From Actinobacteria bacterium RBG_16_68_21 (GTDB lineage Bacteria; Actinomycetota; Acidimicrobiia; Spongiisociales; UBA11373), in assembly GCA_001767695.1 (NCBI GenBank), contig MELR01000010.1, positions 39,974 through 74,482 of the forward strand: a stretch of 34,509 nucleotides of DNA, written 5' to 3'. Of the stretch, positions 1 through 8,390 are shown piece after piece; positions within the stretch are counted from its first letter, which is position 1; each line of letters opens with the position of its first letter. A program made the translations under genes and the position numbers. Under the pieces are notes generated by a model. It was not told where the DNA came from. It did not search any database and saw nothing but the letters and a program-made list of their open reading frames with translations.

Positions 1-30
1 CAGGCAGAAGAAGGCCCTAGAGTCCTCCGT

Positions 31-870
31 GTGATCCGGATCCTCACCGATTCGTCGTGTGACCTCCCCGATGACCTCGTCGAACGCCATCGCATCACCG
101 TTGTCCCCCTGACCATTCGCTTCGGAGACACGGACTACGTCGATCGAGAGGAGCTCTCCCCCGATCGGTTCTGGGAGCTGCTCGTCGCCGGAGAAGGACT
201 CCCCGAGACCGCGGCCCCCTCGGTCGGGCGATTCCAAGAGGCGTTCGGGCGTCTCTCCTCAGAGGGTGCAGATGGCGTCGTGGTGGTGTGTCTGTCGGCG
301 GAGATCAGCGCCACACACCAGTCCGCCGTGCTCGCGGCCGAGCAGTACGGGGGCGGGATTCCGATCACCGTGATCGATAGTCGCCTGGTTTCTGGAGCGC
401 TCGGTCTCGTCGTGCTCGCCGCGGCCGAAGCCGCGGAGGCGGGGGGGTCGATCGCCGAGGTGGAGCGGGTCGTCATCGAGGCGTCGTCGTCGACGAACCT
501 CCTCGCCACGCTCGACACGATCGAGTATCTCAAGCGGGGTGGCCGGATCGGAACGGCGGCGGCGTTCTTCGGGAATCTCCTCGACGTCAAGCCTCTCATC
601 GCCTTCCAGAACGGTGCGGTACACGCCGCCGGGCGGGTGCGCACCCGCCGCAAGGCGGTGGCGGCGATCATCGATCGCGTGGCTCAACTCGAGGGCTCAC
701 TGGCCGACCTGGCGGTGATCCACTCCGACCCTCCCGACCTGGGCGAGTTCACCACCGCCCTGGCCGCCGTCCACGAAGGCACCCCGAAGCTGATGCGGCT
801 CGGGCCGGTCGTCGGGACCCATGCCGGCCCCGGGGTAGTCGGCGTGGCGTATCGCCAGAAGCTCGATTAG
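31..870 (+). CDS. DegV family protein (fatty-acid-binding EDD fold)
   Basis: N-terminal IRILTDSSCDLP, then a mid-protein DTIEYLKRGGRIG motif typical of DegV; GTG start. Confidence 0.92.
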   Translation: MIRILTDSSCDLPDDLVERHRITVVPLTIRFGDTDYVDREELSPDRFWELLVAGEGLPETAAPSVGRFQEAFGRLSSEGADGVVVVCLSAEISATHQSAVLAAEQYGGGIPITVIDSRLVSGALGLVVLAAAEAAEAGGSIAEVERVVIEASSSTNLLATLDTIEYLKRGGRIGTAAAFFGNLLDVKPLIAFQNGAVHAAGRVRTRRKAVAAIIDRVAQLEGSLADLAVIHSDPPDLGEFTTALAAVHEGTPKLMRLGPVVGTHAGPGVVGVAYRQKLD

Positions 871-916
871 CGATTCGCAAATCGCCGAAGCTGCTTCCCT
901 CCACTTTCCGGGCTTA

Positions 917-944
917 CGGGCAGCGGGCAGCGGGTAGCGGGCGG
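917..944 (+). repeat. Heptamer tandem repeat (CGGGCAG CGGGCAG CGGGTAG CGGGCGG), reverse complement of the CCCGCTG family; G4-capable
   Basis: Four direct 7-bp units read in the DegV-sigM intergenic gap. Confidence 0.85.
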
Positions 945-986
945 CCTTCCGCCGGGGTCTCCGGGACCAGTTAGCGTTCCTGCTCA

Positions 987-1568
987 ATGACCGACCGCGC
1001 CGACCGGGACACCGCGCTGATCGAGCGCTATCTGCGTGGTGAGGTGGCCGCCTTCGAGGAACTGATGACAGCCCACGAGGATCGGGTCTTTGCGGTCTGC
1101 CTCCGGATGCTGCGCGACCGGGAGGCGGCCCTCGATGCCACCCAGGAGACGTTCATCACCGTCTTCCGCAAGGTCGACCGCTTTGCCGGCCGCTCGGCGT
1201 TCAGCACCTGGTTGTACCGGGTGGCGGTGAACACGTGCTACGACCAGTCGCGGCGCACCCGACGCCATAACGTCGAACCACTGCCCGAGTCGAACGACCC
1301 TCCCGATAGCTCCGCCGAGGACGCGTACCACGCAGTGGAACTGCGGCCCGACCTGGAAGCTGCACTGGACGCACTTCCTGGCGAGTTCCGGGCGGCCGTA
1401 GTTCTCTCCGACATCGAGGGTTTGGCGTTGCAGACCGTCGCCGAGATACTCAACGTCCCGATCGGCACGGTGAAATCACGGGTGTTCCGGGGAAGGCGCC
1501 TCCTGGCGGAAAGCCTCGGGAACCTTCCCGGTGCCTCAGACACTCCAATCAGTGAAGCCAATGCCTAG
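987..1568 (+). CDS. sigM: ECF-type RNA polymerase sigma factor, SigM-like
   Basis: Sigma region 2 (DREAALDATQETFITVFRKVDRF..FSTWLYRVAVNTCYDQ) and region 4 HTH (LQTVAEILNVPIGTVKSRVFRGRRLL); neighbourhood as in mycobacterial sigM-rsmA-trxB-trxC-cwlM. Confidence 0.88.
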   Translation: MTDRADRDTALIERYLRGEVAAFEELMTAHEDRVFAVCLRMLRDREAALDATQETFITVFRKVDRFAGRSAFSTWLYRVAVNTCYDQSRRTRRHNVEPLPESNDPPDSSAEDAYHAVELRPDLEAALDALPGEFRAAVVLSDIEGLALQTVAEILNVPIGTVKSRVFRGRRLLAESLGNLPGASDTPISEANA

Positions 1569-2361
1569 ATTCGATCCCGACACCATCGCCGCCCTCGCCG
1601 AGGGGCGCCTCGATGCCGAGGGGGCGGGCGAGTTGGAGATCGCGATCGCCGCCGATCCCGCCGCCTCCGCCGAACTCGCCGCTCATCGCCGCGCTCTCGA
1701 TGCCGCCAGAAGCGCCCAGCCGCCGACGCTCTCCGCCGCCGAACGGACGATGTTGCGCGCAACGGTGGCTGCGGCGCTGGGGGTCGAGGCTGCCGCTCTA
1801 GACCCGGCGAAGATCAAGCGGCGTCACGTACCCTGGGCAGCCATATCCGTCGCGGCCGCAGCGTTTGCTGCTCTCGTGGCGATCGCCCCGCTGGCTCATC
1901 TGCTTTCTGCGGGGGAGGAGTCGGCCTCGGCCCCGACGCTCGGTGCGCTCGACGAACTCGATACGACAACCACCCCATCCCTGGACGCGACCGCGGAGCT
2001 CGGTCTCGGCCAGGTCGAAACGCCGACGCCCGCCGGGACCGACACCGCCGACAACACCAGCACCACCGCCGGGGCGACCGCAACGGACGGAACTTCTCAG
2101 GAAGACGAGGACACCCGCAAACGGTTGACCGCGGCCTTCGATGCACTTGTGGTCGCGGGTGCAGAGTCGCCCACCGACGACACACCCTGCCTTGCTGCGG
2201 GCCGCTCCTACCTGGGAGATGTTCCTCTTCTCACGGCCTCGTTCACCGCACTCGACGACGTCACGCTGGTTGCCTTCTACGTTGCCGGGAACGACGACAC
2301 AGTGATCGCAGCGATTGGATTCGACCCGGCCGACTGCTCGGTTCGCGTCACCTACCCCTGA
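1561..2361 (+). CDS. Putative membrane-anchored anti-sigma factor (RsmA-like by position)
   Basis: ATG at 1561 overlaps the sigma factor stop; cytoplasmic N-terminus, one hydrophobic segment (WAAISVAAAAFAALVAIAPLAHLL), Thr-rich linker and extracytoplasmic domain with two Cys. Confidence 0.65.
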   Translation: MPRFDPDTIAALAEGRLDAEGAGELEIAIAADPAASAELAAHRRALDAARSAQPPTLSAAERTMLRATVAAALGVEAAALDPAKIKRRHVPWAAISVAAAAFAALVAIAPLAHLLSAGEESASAPTLGALDELDTTTTPSLDATAELGLGQVETPTPAGTDTADNTSTTAGATATDGTSQEDEDTRKRLTAAFDALVVAGAESPTDDTPCLAAGRSYLGDVPLLTASFTALDDVTLVAFYVAGNDDTVIAAIGFDPADCSVRVTYP

Positions 2362-2399
2362 CATCGGGGGGCGTCATACGGTCCGGCTAACCTCGGGTC

Positions 2400-2720
2400 A
2401 TGGGCGACGACTTCCCCACGCGAATCGCCGATCTCCTCGAGGCGGTCGCCACCAAGATTCGCGCCATGACGGTGGACCGGATAGCCCGGCTCATCACCTT
2501 CGTCACGCTCGGTCTGGTGGCTCTCATGTTGGTGTCGACCGCTTTCGTCTTCTTGCTAGTTGGCCTGTTTCGAATCATCGGTGAGCTGGTGCACAAGGCG
2601 GGGGGCGGCGACTGGTCGATGGAGATCACATACGCAGTAGTCGGGGGAGTATTTCTCGGGATCGGGGCGTTGCTATGGCGGAAGCGAACCCCCCCTTCGA
2701 CCGGAGATCTAACACCGTGA
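2400..2720 (+). CDS. Small two-TM membrane protein
   Basis: 106 aa with two hydrophobic helices; its stop overlaps the trxB GTG start. Confidence 0.65.
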   Translation: MGDDFPTRIADLLEAVATKIRAMTVDRIARLITFVTLGLVALMLVSTAFVFLLVGLFRIIGELVHKAGGGDWSMEITYAVVGGVFLGIGALLWRKRTPPSTGDLTP

Positions 2721-3634
2721 CCGAGAGGCTCATCATTGTCGGATCAGGTCCGGCGGGACTGACTGCGGCCGTCTATGCCGCTCGCGCCGATCTCTCCCCC
2801 CTCATGATCGAGGGCGTCGGCGCCGGTGGACAGCTCATGCTCACCACAGATGTCGAGAACTACCCAGGGTTTCCGGATGGGGTCATGGGGCCGGAACTCA
2901 TGGAACTGTTTCGCAAACAGGCCGTGAGATTCGGCACCCGCATGGTCTCATCCGACGTATCCCAAGTGGACTTCGCCTCACGACCCTTCGGAGTGTGGGT
3001 CGGTGACGAGGAGTACCGCGCCGAGTCCGTGATCGTCTCCACGGGAGCGTCGGCCCGTTGGCTCGACGTCCCCGGTGAGGCCAAGTTGCGCGGTCACGGC
3101 GTCTCTGCGTGTGCCACCTGCGACGGCTTCTTCTTCAAGGAACGCGAGATCGTCGTCGTCGGTGGAGGGGACTCCGCCATGGAAGAAGCGCTGTTTCTGA
3201 CCAAGTTCGCCTCCAAGGTCACAATCGTGCACCGTCGTGATGAGTTCCGAGCGTCCAAGATCATGGCTTCTCGAGCACTGGAGCATCCCAAGATCGAGGT
3301 CCTATGGAACTCCGAGGTGATCGAGGTCCTGGGAGATACCTCAGTCGACGGCGTCAAAGTACGTGACGTCGTCTCCGGGGCGATCGCTGATGTGCCGGTT
3401 CAGGGTGTCTTTCTGGCGATTGGCCATGATCCCAACACGGCCCTGTTCGCCGGAGTTCTCGATCTCGACGAGAAGGGTTACGTGAAGACGTTCGGCGCCA
3501 CGGCCACCTCGATCTCCGGCGTCTTTGCCGCCGGAGACGTGGTGGATTTCACCTACCGCCAGGCGATCACCGCCGCCGGAATGGGGTGTGCTGCCGCGAT
3601 CGACGTCGAGCGTTGGCTGGAGGCGCAGGAATGA
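2717..3634 (+). CDS. trxB: Thioredoxin-disulfide reductase
   Basis: GSGPAGLTAAVYAARADL FAD motif, CATCDG redox motif, VVVGGGDSAMEEALFL NADPH motif; GTG start in a 4-nt overlap. Confidence 0.96.
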   Translation: MTERLIIVGSGPAGLTAAVYAARADLSPLMIEGVGAGGQLMLTTDVENYPGFPDGVMGPELMELFRKQAVRFGTRMVSSDVSQVDFASRPFGVWVGDEEYRAESVIVSTGASARWLDVPGEAKLRGHGVSACATCDGFFFKEREIVVVGGGDSAMEEALFLTKFASKVTIVHRRDEFRASKIMASRALEHPKIEVLWNSEVIEVLGDTSVDGVKVRDVVSGAIADVPVQGVFLAIGHDPNTALFAGVLDLDEKGYVKTFGATATSISGVFAAGDVVDFTYRQAITAAGMGCAAAIDVERWLEAQE

Positions 3635-3706
3635 ACGGAGCGGCCCGAGACGTTGAACCGCTCAAGACCTATGAAGAGGAGGAGGCCGCCCGGGGGCCCG
3701 TACCAC

Positions 3707-4033
3707 ATGTCTGAGAACACCATCAAAGCAACCGACGCCGACTTCAGATCACTGATCTCCGGTGACAAACCGGTACTCGTGGACTTCTGGGCAGAGTGGT
3801 GCGGTCCCTGCAGAATGATCGCTCCGGTGGTGCAGAAGCTCGCCGATTCTCACTCCGACAAGATCACCGTCGCCAAGCTCAACGTCGACGAGAACCCGCA
3901 GACCGCCATGGATTACGACGTGATGAGCATTCCCACCCTCATCGTCTACCAGGACGGGGTGGAGAAGAAGCGAATCGTGGGCGCCCGTCCCGAGCACGTT
4001 CTCGTCGCCGAAATCGACGAGTTCCTCCACTAG
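3707..4033 (+). CDS. trxA: Thioredoxin
   Basis: VLVDFWAEWCGPCRMIAPV active site and SIPTLIVYQDG cis-Pro motif; start corrected to ATG 3707. Confidence 0.96.
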   Translation: MSENTIKATDADFRSLISGDKPVLVDFWAEWCGPCRMIAPVVQKLADSHSDKITVAKLNVDENPQTAMDYDVMSIPTLIVYQDGVEKKRIVGARPEHVLVAEIDEFLH

Positions 4034-4096
4034 CCGACTGCCTGCACAGGGGCGGCCACAAACCGATCCTCGGTTCGCCCGTACCATGGCTCGTCC

Positions 4097-5077
4097 ATGG
4101 CTCTCATTCGCTCAGGCGACTCCGGCGACGCGGTGCAAGACATCCAGGCGCGCCTGGAGTCTCTGGGTTTCCCGGTCGACCCCGACCAGCTCGGCCAATT
4201 CGGCCCCGGCACCGAATCCGCGGTGCGAGCCTTTCAGCAATCCCGACGAATCGCCTGCGATGGCCTCGTGGGTCGCGAGACGTGGCGAACCCTCGTGGAT
4301 GCCGGCTACCTGCTCGGTGATCGTCTCCTCTTCTACAGGATGCCGATGCTCCATGGGGAGGATGTCGCCGAATTGCAGCGGCGGTTGAACGCCATCGGGT
4401 TCGACGCCGGACCGGTGGACGGCATCTTCGGGGCCGACACCCTGCGTGCCGTGCTCGACTTTCAACAGAATCGTGGAACGGCCGAAGACGGGCTGGTTGG
4501 CCCGGTGGTGATCACCGAGCTCGCCCTGATGTCCCGAGAGACCGCCAAGATGGGTCGCCACGAAGTGCGGGAACGGGTTTGGCTCTCATCCCTTCCGGAT
4601 TCGCTGGCCGGCCAGCGGGTCTTCATCGATCCCTTCTGCCGGGACGACCGTGAAGCAGGGGAGGCTTGGACAGCCGCGATGGGAGCAGCCGCCCGCCTGC
4701 GGGAGATCGGTGCCCATCCGCTCCTCTCTCGATCGCTCGACACCCGCCCCGCGGAGCGGCTCCGCGCCGAGCACGCCAACGAGCGTGCCGCCGACATCGT
4801 GATTGCCTTCGCGTTACCCGGTACCGATGTCCCCGGCGTGTACTACTTCTCTTCGACGATGAGTCGCAGCGAGTCCGGTGGTGCCATGGCGGAGAGCGTT
4901 GCCGCCGCGATCGGTGTAGAACCAATTGGGAGAATGACGCCGCTGTTGCGGGAAACCAGGGTTCCGGCAATCGTGGTCTGTCTCCCCCGCCTCGACGCCA
5001 ATGTCGGCGCCGAGGTCATCTCGGCGCTGGTCGCCTGGTTCGCCGGCGACCCTGATCAGGCGAGGAGCGTCCGGTAA
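4097..5077 (+). CDS. cwlM: CwlM-like protein: two peptidoglycan-binding-1 repeats plus an amidase_3-like domain (probably catalytically inactive)
   Basis: Two repeats (VQDIQARLESLGFPVDPDQLGQFGPGTESAVRAFQQSRRIACDGLVG; VAELQRRLNAIGFDAGPVDGIFGADTLRAVLDFQQNRGTAEDGLVG); position between trxA and parB as in mycobacteria. Confidence 0.85.
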   Translation: MALIRSGDSGDAVQDIQARLESLGFPVDPDQLGQFGPGTESAVRAFQQSRRIACDGLVGRETWRTLVDAGYLLGDRLLFYRMPMLHGEDVAELQRRLNAIGFDAGPVDGIFGADTLRAVLDFQQNRGTAEDGLVGPVVITELALMSRETAKMGRHEVRERVWLSSLPDSLAGQRVFIDPFCRDDREAGEAWTAAMGAAARLREIGAHPLLSRSLDTRPAERLRAEHANERAADIVIAFALPGTDVPGVYYFSSTMSRSESGGAMAESVAAAIGVEPIGRMTPLLRETRVPAIVVCLPRLDANVGAEVISALVAWFAGDPDQARSVR

Positions 5078-5916
5078 ATCCGCTCCAGATCGTCGACCGA
5101 GCCGAATCTCACCGTCAGTCTTCCTCCGCCCCTGGCACCGTAATCGATCCGCACCGGTGACCCGAGCCGTTCCGACAGGCGCTCCTCGAGCGCGAGAATC
5201 TGGGCAGGTCGGACCCGCGGCCGCCCCGGCGGCTCGCCCGGGGATTCCTCCTCCTTGCGCGCCCGGATGGCCTCTTCCACCTGGCGTACCGACCAACCCT
5301 CGGCGGCGGCAAGCCCTGCGATCTTCACCGCGTACGCCGTGTCGTCGGTGCCGAGCAGGGCGCGGGCGGCCCCGGCCGACAGCGCACCGTCGGCGATCAG
5401 ACCCTGAATCACGCCGGGAAGCCCGAGGAGTCGAACCGCGTTGGTGACCGCCGAGCGACTCTTGCCGACCCTGGCGGCCACCCGCTCATGAGTCATACCA
5501 AAATCTTCCATGAGTCCCTTGTAGGCCGCTGCCTCCTCGAGCGGTCCCAGGTCCTCCCGCTGGACATTCTCGATCAGGGCCTCCGCCAAACGGGTTCCGT
5601 CGTCCGCCGGTCGGATCATCGCCGGGATCTCCTCCAGGCCGGCCATTCGGGCGGCGCGCAGACGCCGCTCGCCGGCCACAAGCACATGTCGATCCGAGTC
5701 ATCCGCCGGGCCGATGACGATTGGCTGGAGCACGCCAACCTCCCGGATCGAGGAGGCGAGTTCCGCCATGGCCTCCGGATCGAAGTGTTCTCGTGGTTGG
5801 CGGGGATTCGGCGAGACCGCGTCGATGGGCACCATGGCGTACCCCGTCGTAGGGCGTTCGATCGCCAGCAGGGCGTCGAGCCCTCTTCCCAAACCCGATT
5901 TACGCGCTGCGGCCAT
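5056..5916 (-). CDS. parB: Chromosome partitioning protein ParB (CTPase-type)
   Basis: KSGLGRGLDALL N-terminus, VAGERRLRAARMAG box, LIENVQREDL, HTH KSRSAVTNAVRLLGLP; likely start MAAARKSGLG. Confidence 0.96.
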   Translation of the reverse strand: MAAARKSGLGRGLDALLAIERPTTGYAMVPIDAVSPNPRQPREHFDPEAMAELASSIREVGVLQPIVIGPADDSDRHVLVAGERRLRAARMAGLEEIPAMIRPADDGTRLAEALIENVQREDLGPLEEAAAYKGLMEDFGMTHERVAARVGKSRSAVTNAVRLLGLPGVIQGLIADGALSAGAARALLGTDDTAYAVKIAGLAAAEGWSVRQVEEAIRARKEEESPGEPPGRPRVRPAQILALEERLSERLGSPVRIDYGARGGGRLTVRFGSVDDLERIYRTLLA

Positions 5917-6694
5917 GTCTCCTCCTGAACTCATGGGCGAGAGCGCGGTACGCCACCGCTCCCCTGCTCGATGGATCGAATGACTCGATGGGCTCGCCGA
6001 ACGAGGGAGCTTCGGCGAGCCGTACCGTACGAGGGATCACCGTGCCGTAGGCTCGATCGCCGAAGTGCTCCCGAACTTGCTGGGAGACATCGGCAGCCAG
6101 TGTGGTCCGCCGGTCATACATGGTGATCACCGCGCCCTCAATTTTAAGTCGAGGGTTAAGGTTTGTCTGAATGGCATTGATCGATCGCAGCAACTGACTC
6201 AGCCCTTCGAGCGCGTAGTACTCGGCCTGGATGGGAATGATCACTTCGTCGGCTGCCGTGAGGGCGTTCACCGTGATCAGACCGAGGCTGGGAGGACAAT
6301 CGATGAAGACCAGGTCGAAGTCGTCATCCAGCTTCTCGATCGCCATCGCCAGCTGCCGCTCCCGGGAGAAGCGGGCGACCAACTCGATCTCGATGGCCGC
6401 CAGGTCGATCGATGAAGGCACCACAAGGAGGTCGCGCACGCTGGTCGGCTCGATCACCTCGTTGAGGGTCTTGTCCCCGAGGAAGACGTCGTAGATCGAG
6501 TGCTCGACGAGGCGCCGGTCAATGCCCAATCCGCTGGTGGTGTTCGACTGCGGGTCGGCGTCGATGATGAGGACTCTCTCCCCCATACCGGCGAGAGCGG
6601 CGCCAAGGTTGATCGCAGTCGTCGACTTCCCCACGCCACCCTTCTGGTTGGCAAAGGCGATGACCGTGCCGCGTCGGGTGGTTGGATCAGACAC
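5900..6694 (-). CDS. parA: Chromosome partitioning ATPase ParA (Soj)
   Basis: ANQKGGVGKSTTAINLGAALA deviant Walker A, IDADPQSNTTSGLG, FIDCPPSLGLITVNAL; GTG start likely at 6694. Confidence 0.97.
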   Translation of the reverse strand: MSDPTTRRGTVIAFANQKGGVGKSTTAINLGAALAGMGERVLIIDADPQSNTTSGLGIDRRLVEHSIYDVFLGDKTLNEVIEPTSVRDLLVVPSSIDLAAIEIELVARFSRERQLAMAIEKLDDDFDLVFIDCPPSLGLITVNALTAADEVIIPIQAEYYALEGLSQLLRSINAIQTNLNPRLKIEGAVITMYDRRTTLAADVSQQVREHFGDRAYGTVIPRTVRLAEAPSFGEPIESFDPSSRGAVAYRALAHEFRRRHGRSA

Positions 6695-7337
6695 CGAGGC
6701 GCATGATAAGGAGCCACGCCGGCCCGTCAAGGATCTCCGGGTCGACGCCGACCATCCGGGCCTCCATGCTCAGCGCTTCGGCCACCCCGATCAACTCGGG
6801 CGCCCGGGGCGGCGGCTCGAGCCGACGACTCAACCCCAGGACCGCGATCCCGGGAACTCCGAGCAATCGCGCCGCCACGCCGACGGCTTCCGGGGCCCGC
6901 ACCGAACCGCGGAAGGTGAGGCCGTGCCATTCATCGGCGACGTCGAAGACATCCCCCTGGGCGACCCGCACGTTCTCCAACCCGAGCACTCGCACCGCTC
7001 GCATGAGGAGTCGGATCCGACGCCCGCCCCGATCGAGGACGGTGACCGCCGTGTCTGGCCAGAGTATCGCCAAGGGAATCCCGGGAAGCCCGACGCCGGT
7101 GCCCACGTCGAGGATCTCCTCCGGGTGATTCCCCCATCCGACGGAGAAGGCCAACGAGTCGGCAATGTGGCGGCCCCATACCCGCTCTGCCTCCCGCGGT
7201 CCGAGACCTCCGGCGGGGATCGCCTCGGCCACCAACCAGTTGGCGTAGGCGGTGAGTCGGGCGACACGATCGTCGTCGAGGGAGTGACCTGCCCAGGTGG
7301 CGGCGCGGCGGGCGAGTTCGGGCGAATCGGTCATCAT
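6687..7337 (-). CDS. rsmG: 16S rRNA (guanine527-N7)-methyltransferase RsmG (GidB)
   Basis: ERVWGRHIADSLAF, ILDVGTGVGLPGIPLAI, and location in the origin cluster. Confidence 0.94.
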   Translation of the reverse strand: MMTDSPELARRAATWAGHSLDDDRVARLTAYANWLVAEAIPAGGLGPREAERVWGRHIADSLAFSVGWGNHPEEILDVGTGVGLPGIPLAILWPDTAVTVLDRGGRRIRLLMRAVRVLGLENVRVAQGDVFDVADEWHGLTFRGSVRAPEAVGVAARLLGVPGIAVLGLSRRLEPPPRAPELIGVAEALSMEARMVGVDPEILDGPAWLLIMRLGV

Positions 7338-7372
7338 CGGGAAGATATCAGCCGAAGGTGTACCGGAGATGG

Positions 7373-7388
7373 GGTTTCACGTGAAACC
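7373..7388. promoter_or_regulatory. parS site GGTTTCACGTGAAACC
   Basis: Perfect 16-bp palindrome with the GTTTCACGTGAAAC core of the bacterial parS consensus; next to the parAB cluster. Confidence 0.96.
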
Positions 7389-7414
7389 AAGACTTTGGGA
7401 AACCCTCTATCTGA

Positions 7415-7430
7415 TGTTTCACGTGAAACC
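7415..7430. promoter_or_regulatory. parS site TGTTTCACGTGAAACC
   Basis: 15/16 match to the TGTTTCACGTGAAACA consensus; 42 bp centre-to-centre from the first site. Confidence 0.96.
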
Positions 7431-7493
7431 GGCGCAGAAGTTGAATTACGGGCGCACTGCCACTCGGCGCGGGCCGCCCGCCTAATAACTCGG

Positions 7494-8390
7494 TCAGTCA
7501 TCCTCTTTGGCGACTATCACCGACCGGTGCGGTTCTTCGCCCTCCGAGAACGAGCGGACACCGTCGATATCTACCACGGTGTCATGAACCACCTTCCGGT
7601 CGGCGGCGTTCATGGGTTCCAGCATCACCTCGCCCCCCTCGGCCAACACCTTCTCGGCCAGGCGCCGGGTGTAGATGCGCAGTGCCTCCCGGCGCCGTTC
7701 CGTGTAGCCGGCGATGTCGAGTCGGATCCTCGCCCCACTCATGGTCTTGCGTTGCACGATCGTCCGGCACAACTCCAGCACAGCCTGCAGGATCGTCCCC
7801 TTGGCGCCCACCAGGGCTTCTGTCTGTTCACCGGTGACGTCGGCGTAGATGACGTCATCCTCTACCCGCGTGGTCACCTCGCCGTCGAGACCGAAGGCCC
7901 CGAGCAATCCGGTCAAGAACCGATTGATTTCGGCTGCTTGATCCTCCGGGGAGATCTCCTCGCGATCGTCGTCGTCTCGCTTGGTCACGGCGTTCCCCCC
8001 TCTAGAAGGCTTCTCGGCACGCGACTGGCTCGCCTTGGGTTGAGCCGGTCTTGACTGCTGTTTCTGTGAAGCCGGGGCGCCGCCTCTTCCCCGGGACGGT
8101 TGTGCGGTGTCGGGTTTGTTGGTCGAGGAACGCCTACCCGAGGAATGCCCGGCGGTCGACGATCCCGAACCACGACCACCACGACGGCTCCGGTTGCGGT
8201 TGGTGGGAGCTGCCGGCTTGCGCCGTATTCTGACGACGGCATCCTGCCCGCCCATCCCGAGGAAACCTCGTGTCGGCTCCTGGAGGACCTCTACTTCGGC
8301 ATCGTCCGCCGAGGCAAGATCCAACGCCTCGAGACCGGCACTCACGGCCATCTCGACGGATGGACCCCGTACGTCCACCCACTCGTTCAT
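7494..8390 (-). CDS. jag: Jag/KhpB RNA-binding protein (Jag_N, KH, R3H)
   Basis: Jag_N-like N-terminus (VEVLQEPTRGFLGMGGQDAVVRI), long basic/Gln-Ser-rich linker, KH (ALVGAKGTILQAVLELCRTIV) and R3H (NAADRKVVHDTVVDIDGVRSFSEGEEPHR). Confidence 0.93.
   Translation of the reverse strand: MNEWVDVRGPSVEMAVSAGLEALDLASADDAEVEVLQEPTRGFLGMGGQDAVVRIRRKPAAPTNRNRSRRGGRGSGSSTAGHSSGRRSSTNKPDTAQPSRGRGGAPASQKQQSRPAQPKASQSRAEKPSRGGNAVTKRDDDDREEISPEDQAAEINRFLTGLLGAFGLDGEVTTRVEDDVIYADVTGEQTEALVGAKGTILQAVLELCRTIVQRKTMSGARIRLDIAGYTERRREALRIYTRRLAEKVLAEGGEVMLEPMNAADRKVVHDTVVDIDGVRSFSEGEEPHRSVIVAKEDD

Noticed and set aside
7297-7485. + strand 62-aa ORF with repeated FHVKP peptide
   Set aside because: The repeated peptide is the translation of the two parS palindromes; no credible initiation or composition.
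6522-8054. 510-aa + strand ORF over parA/rsmG/jag
   Set aside because: Shadow ORF antisense to three well-supported genes; typical of high-GC DNA.
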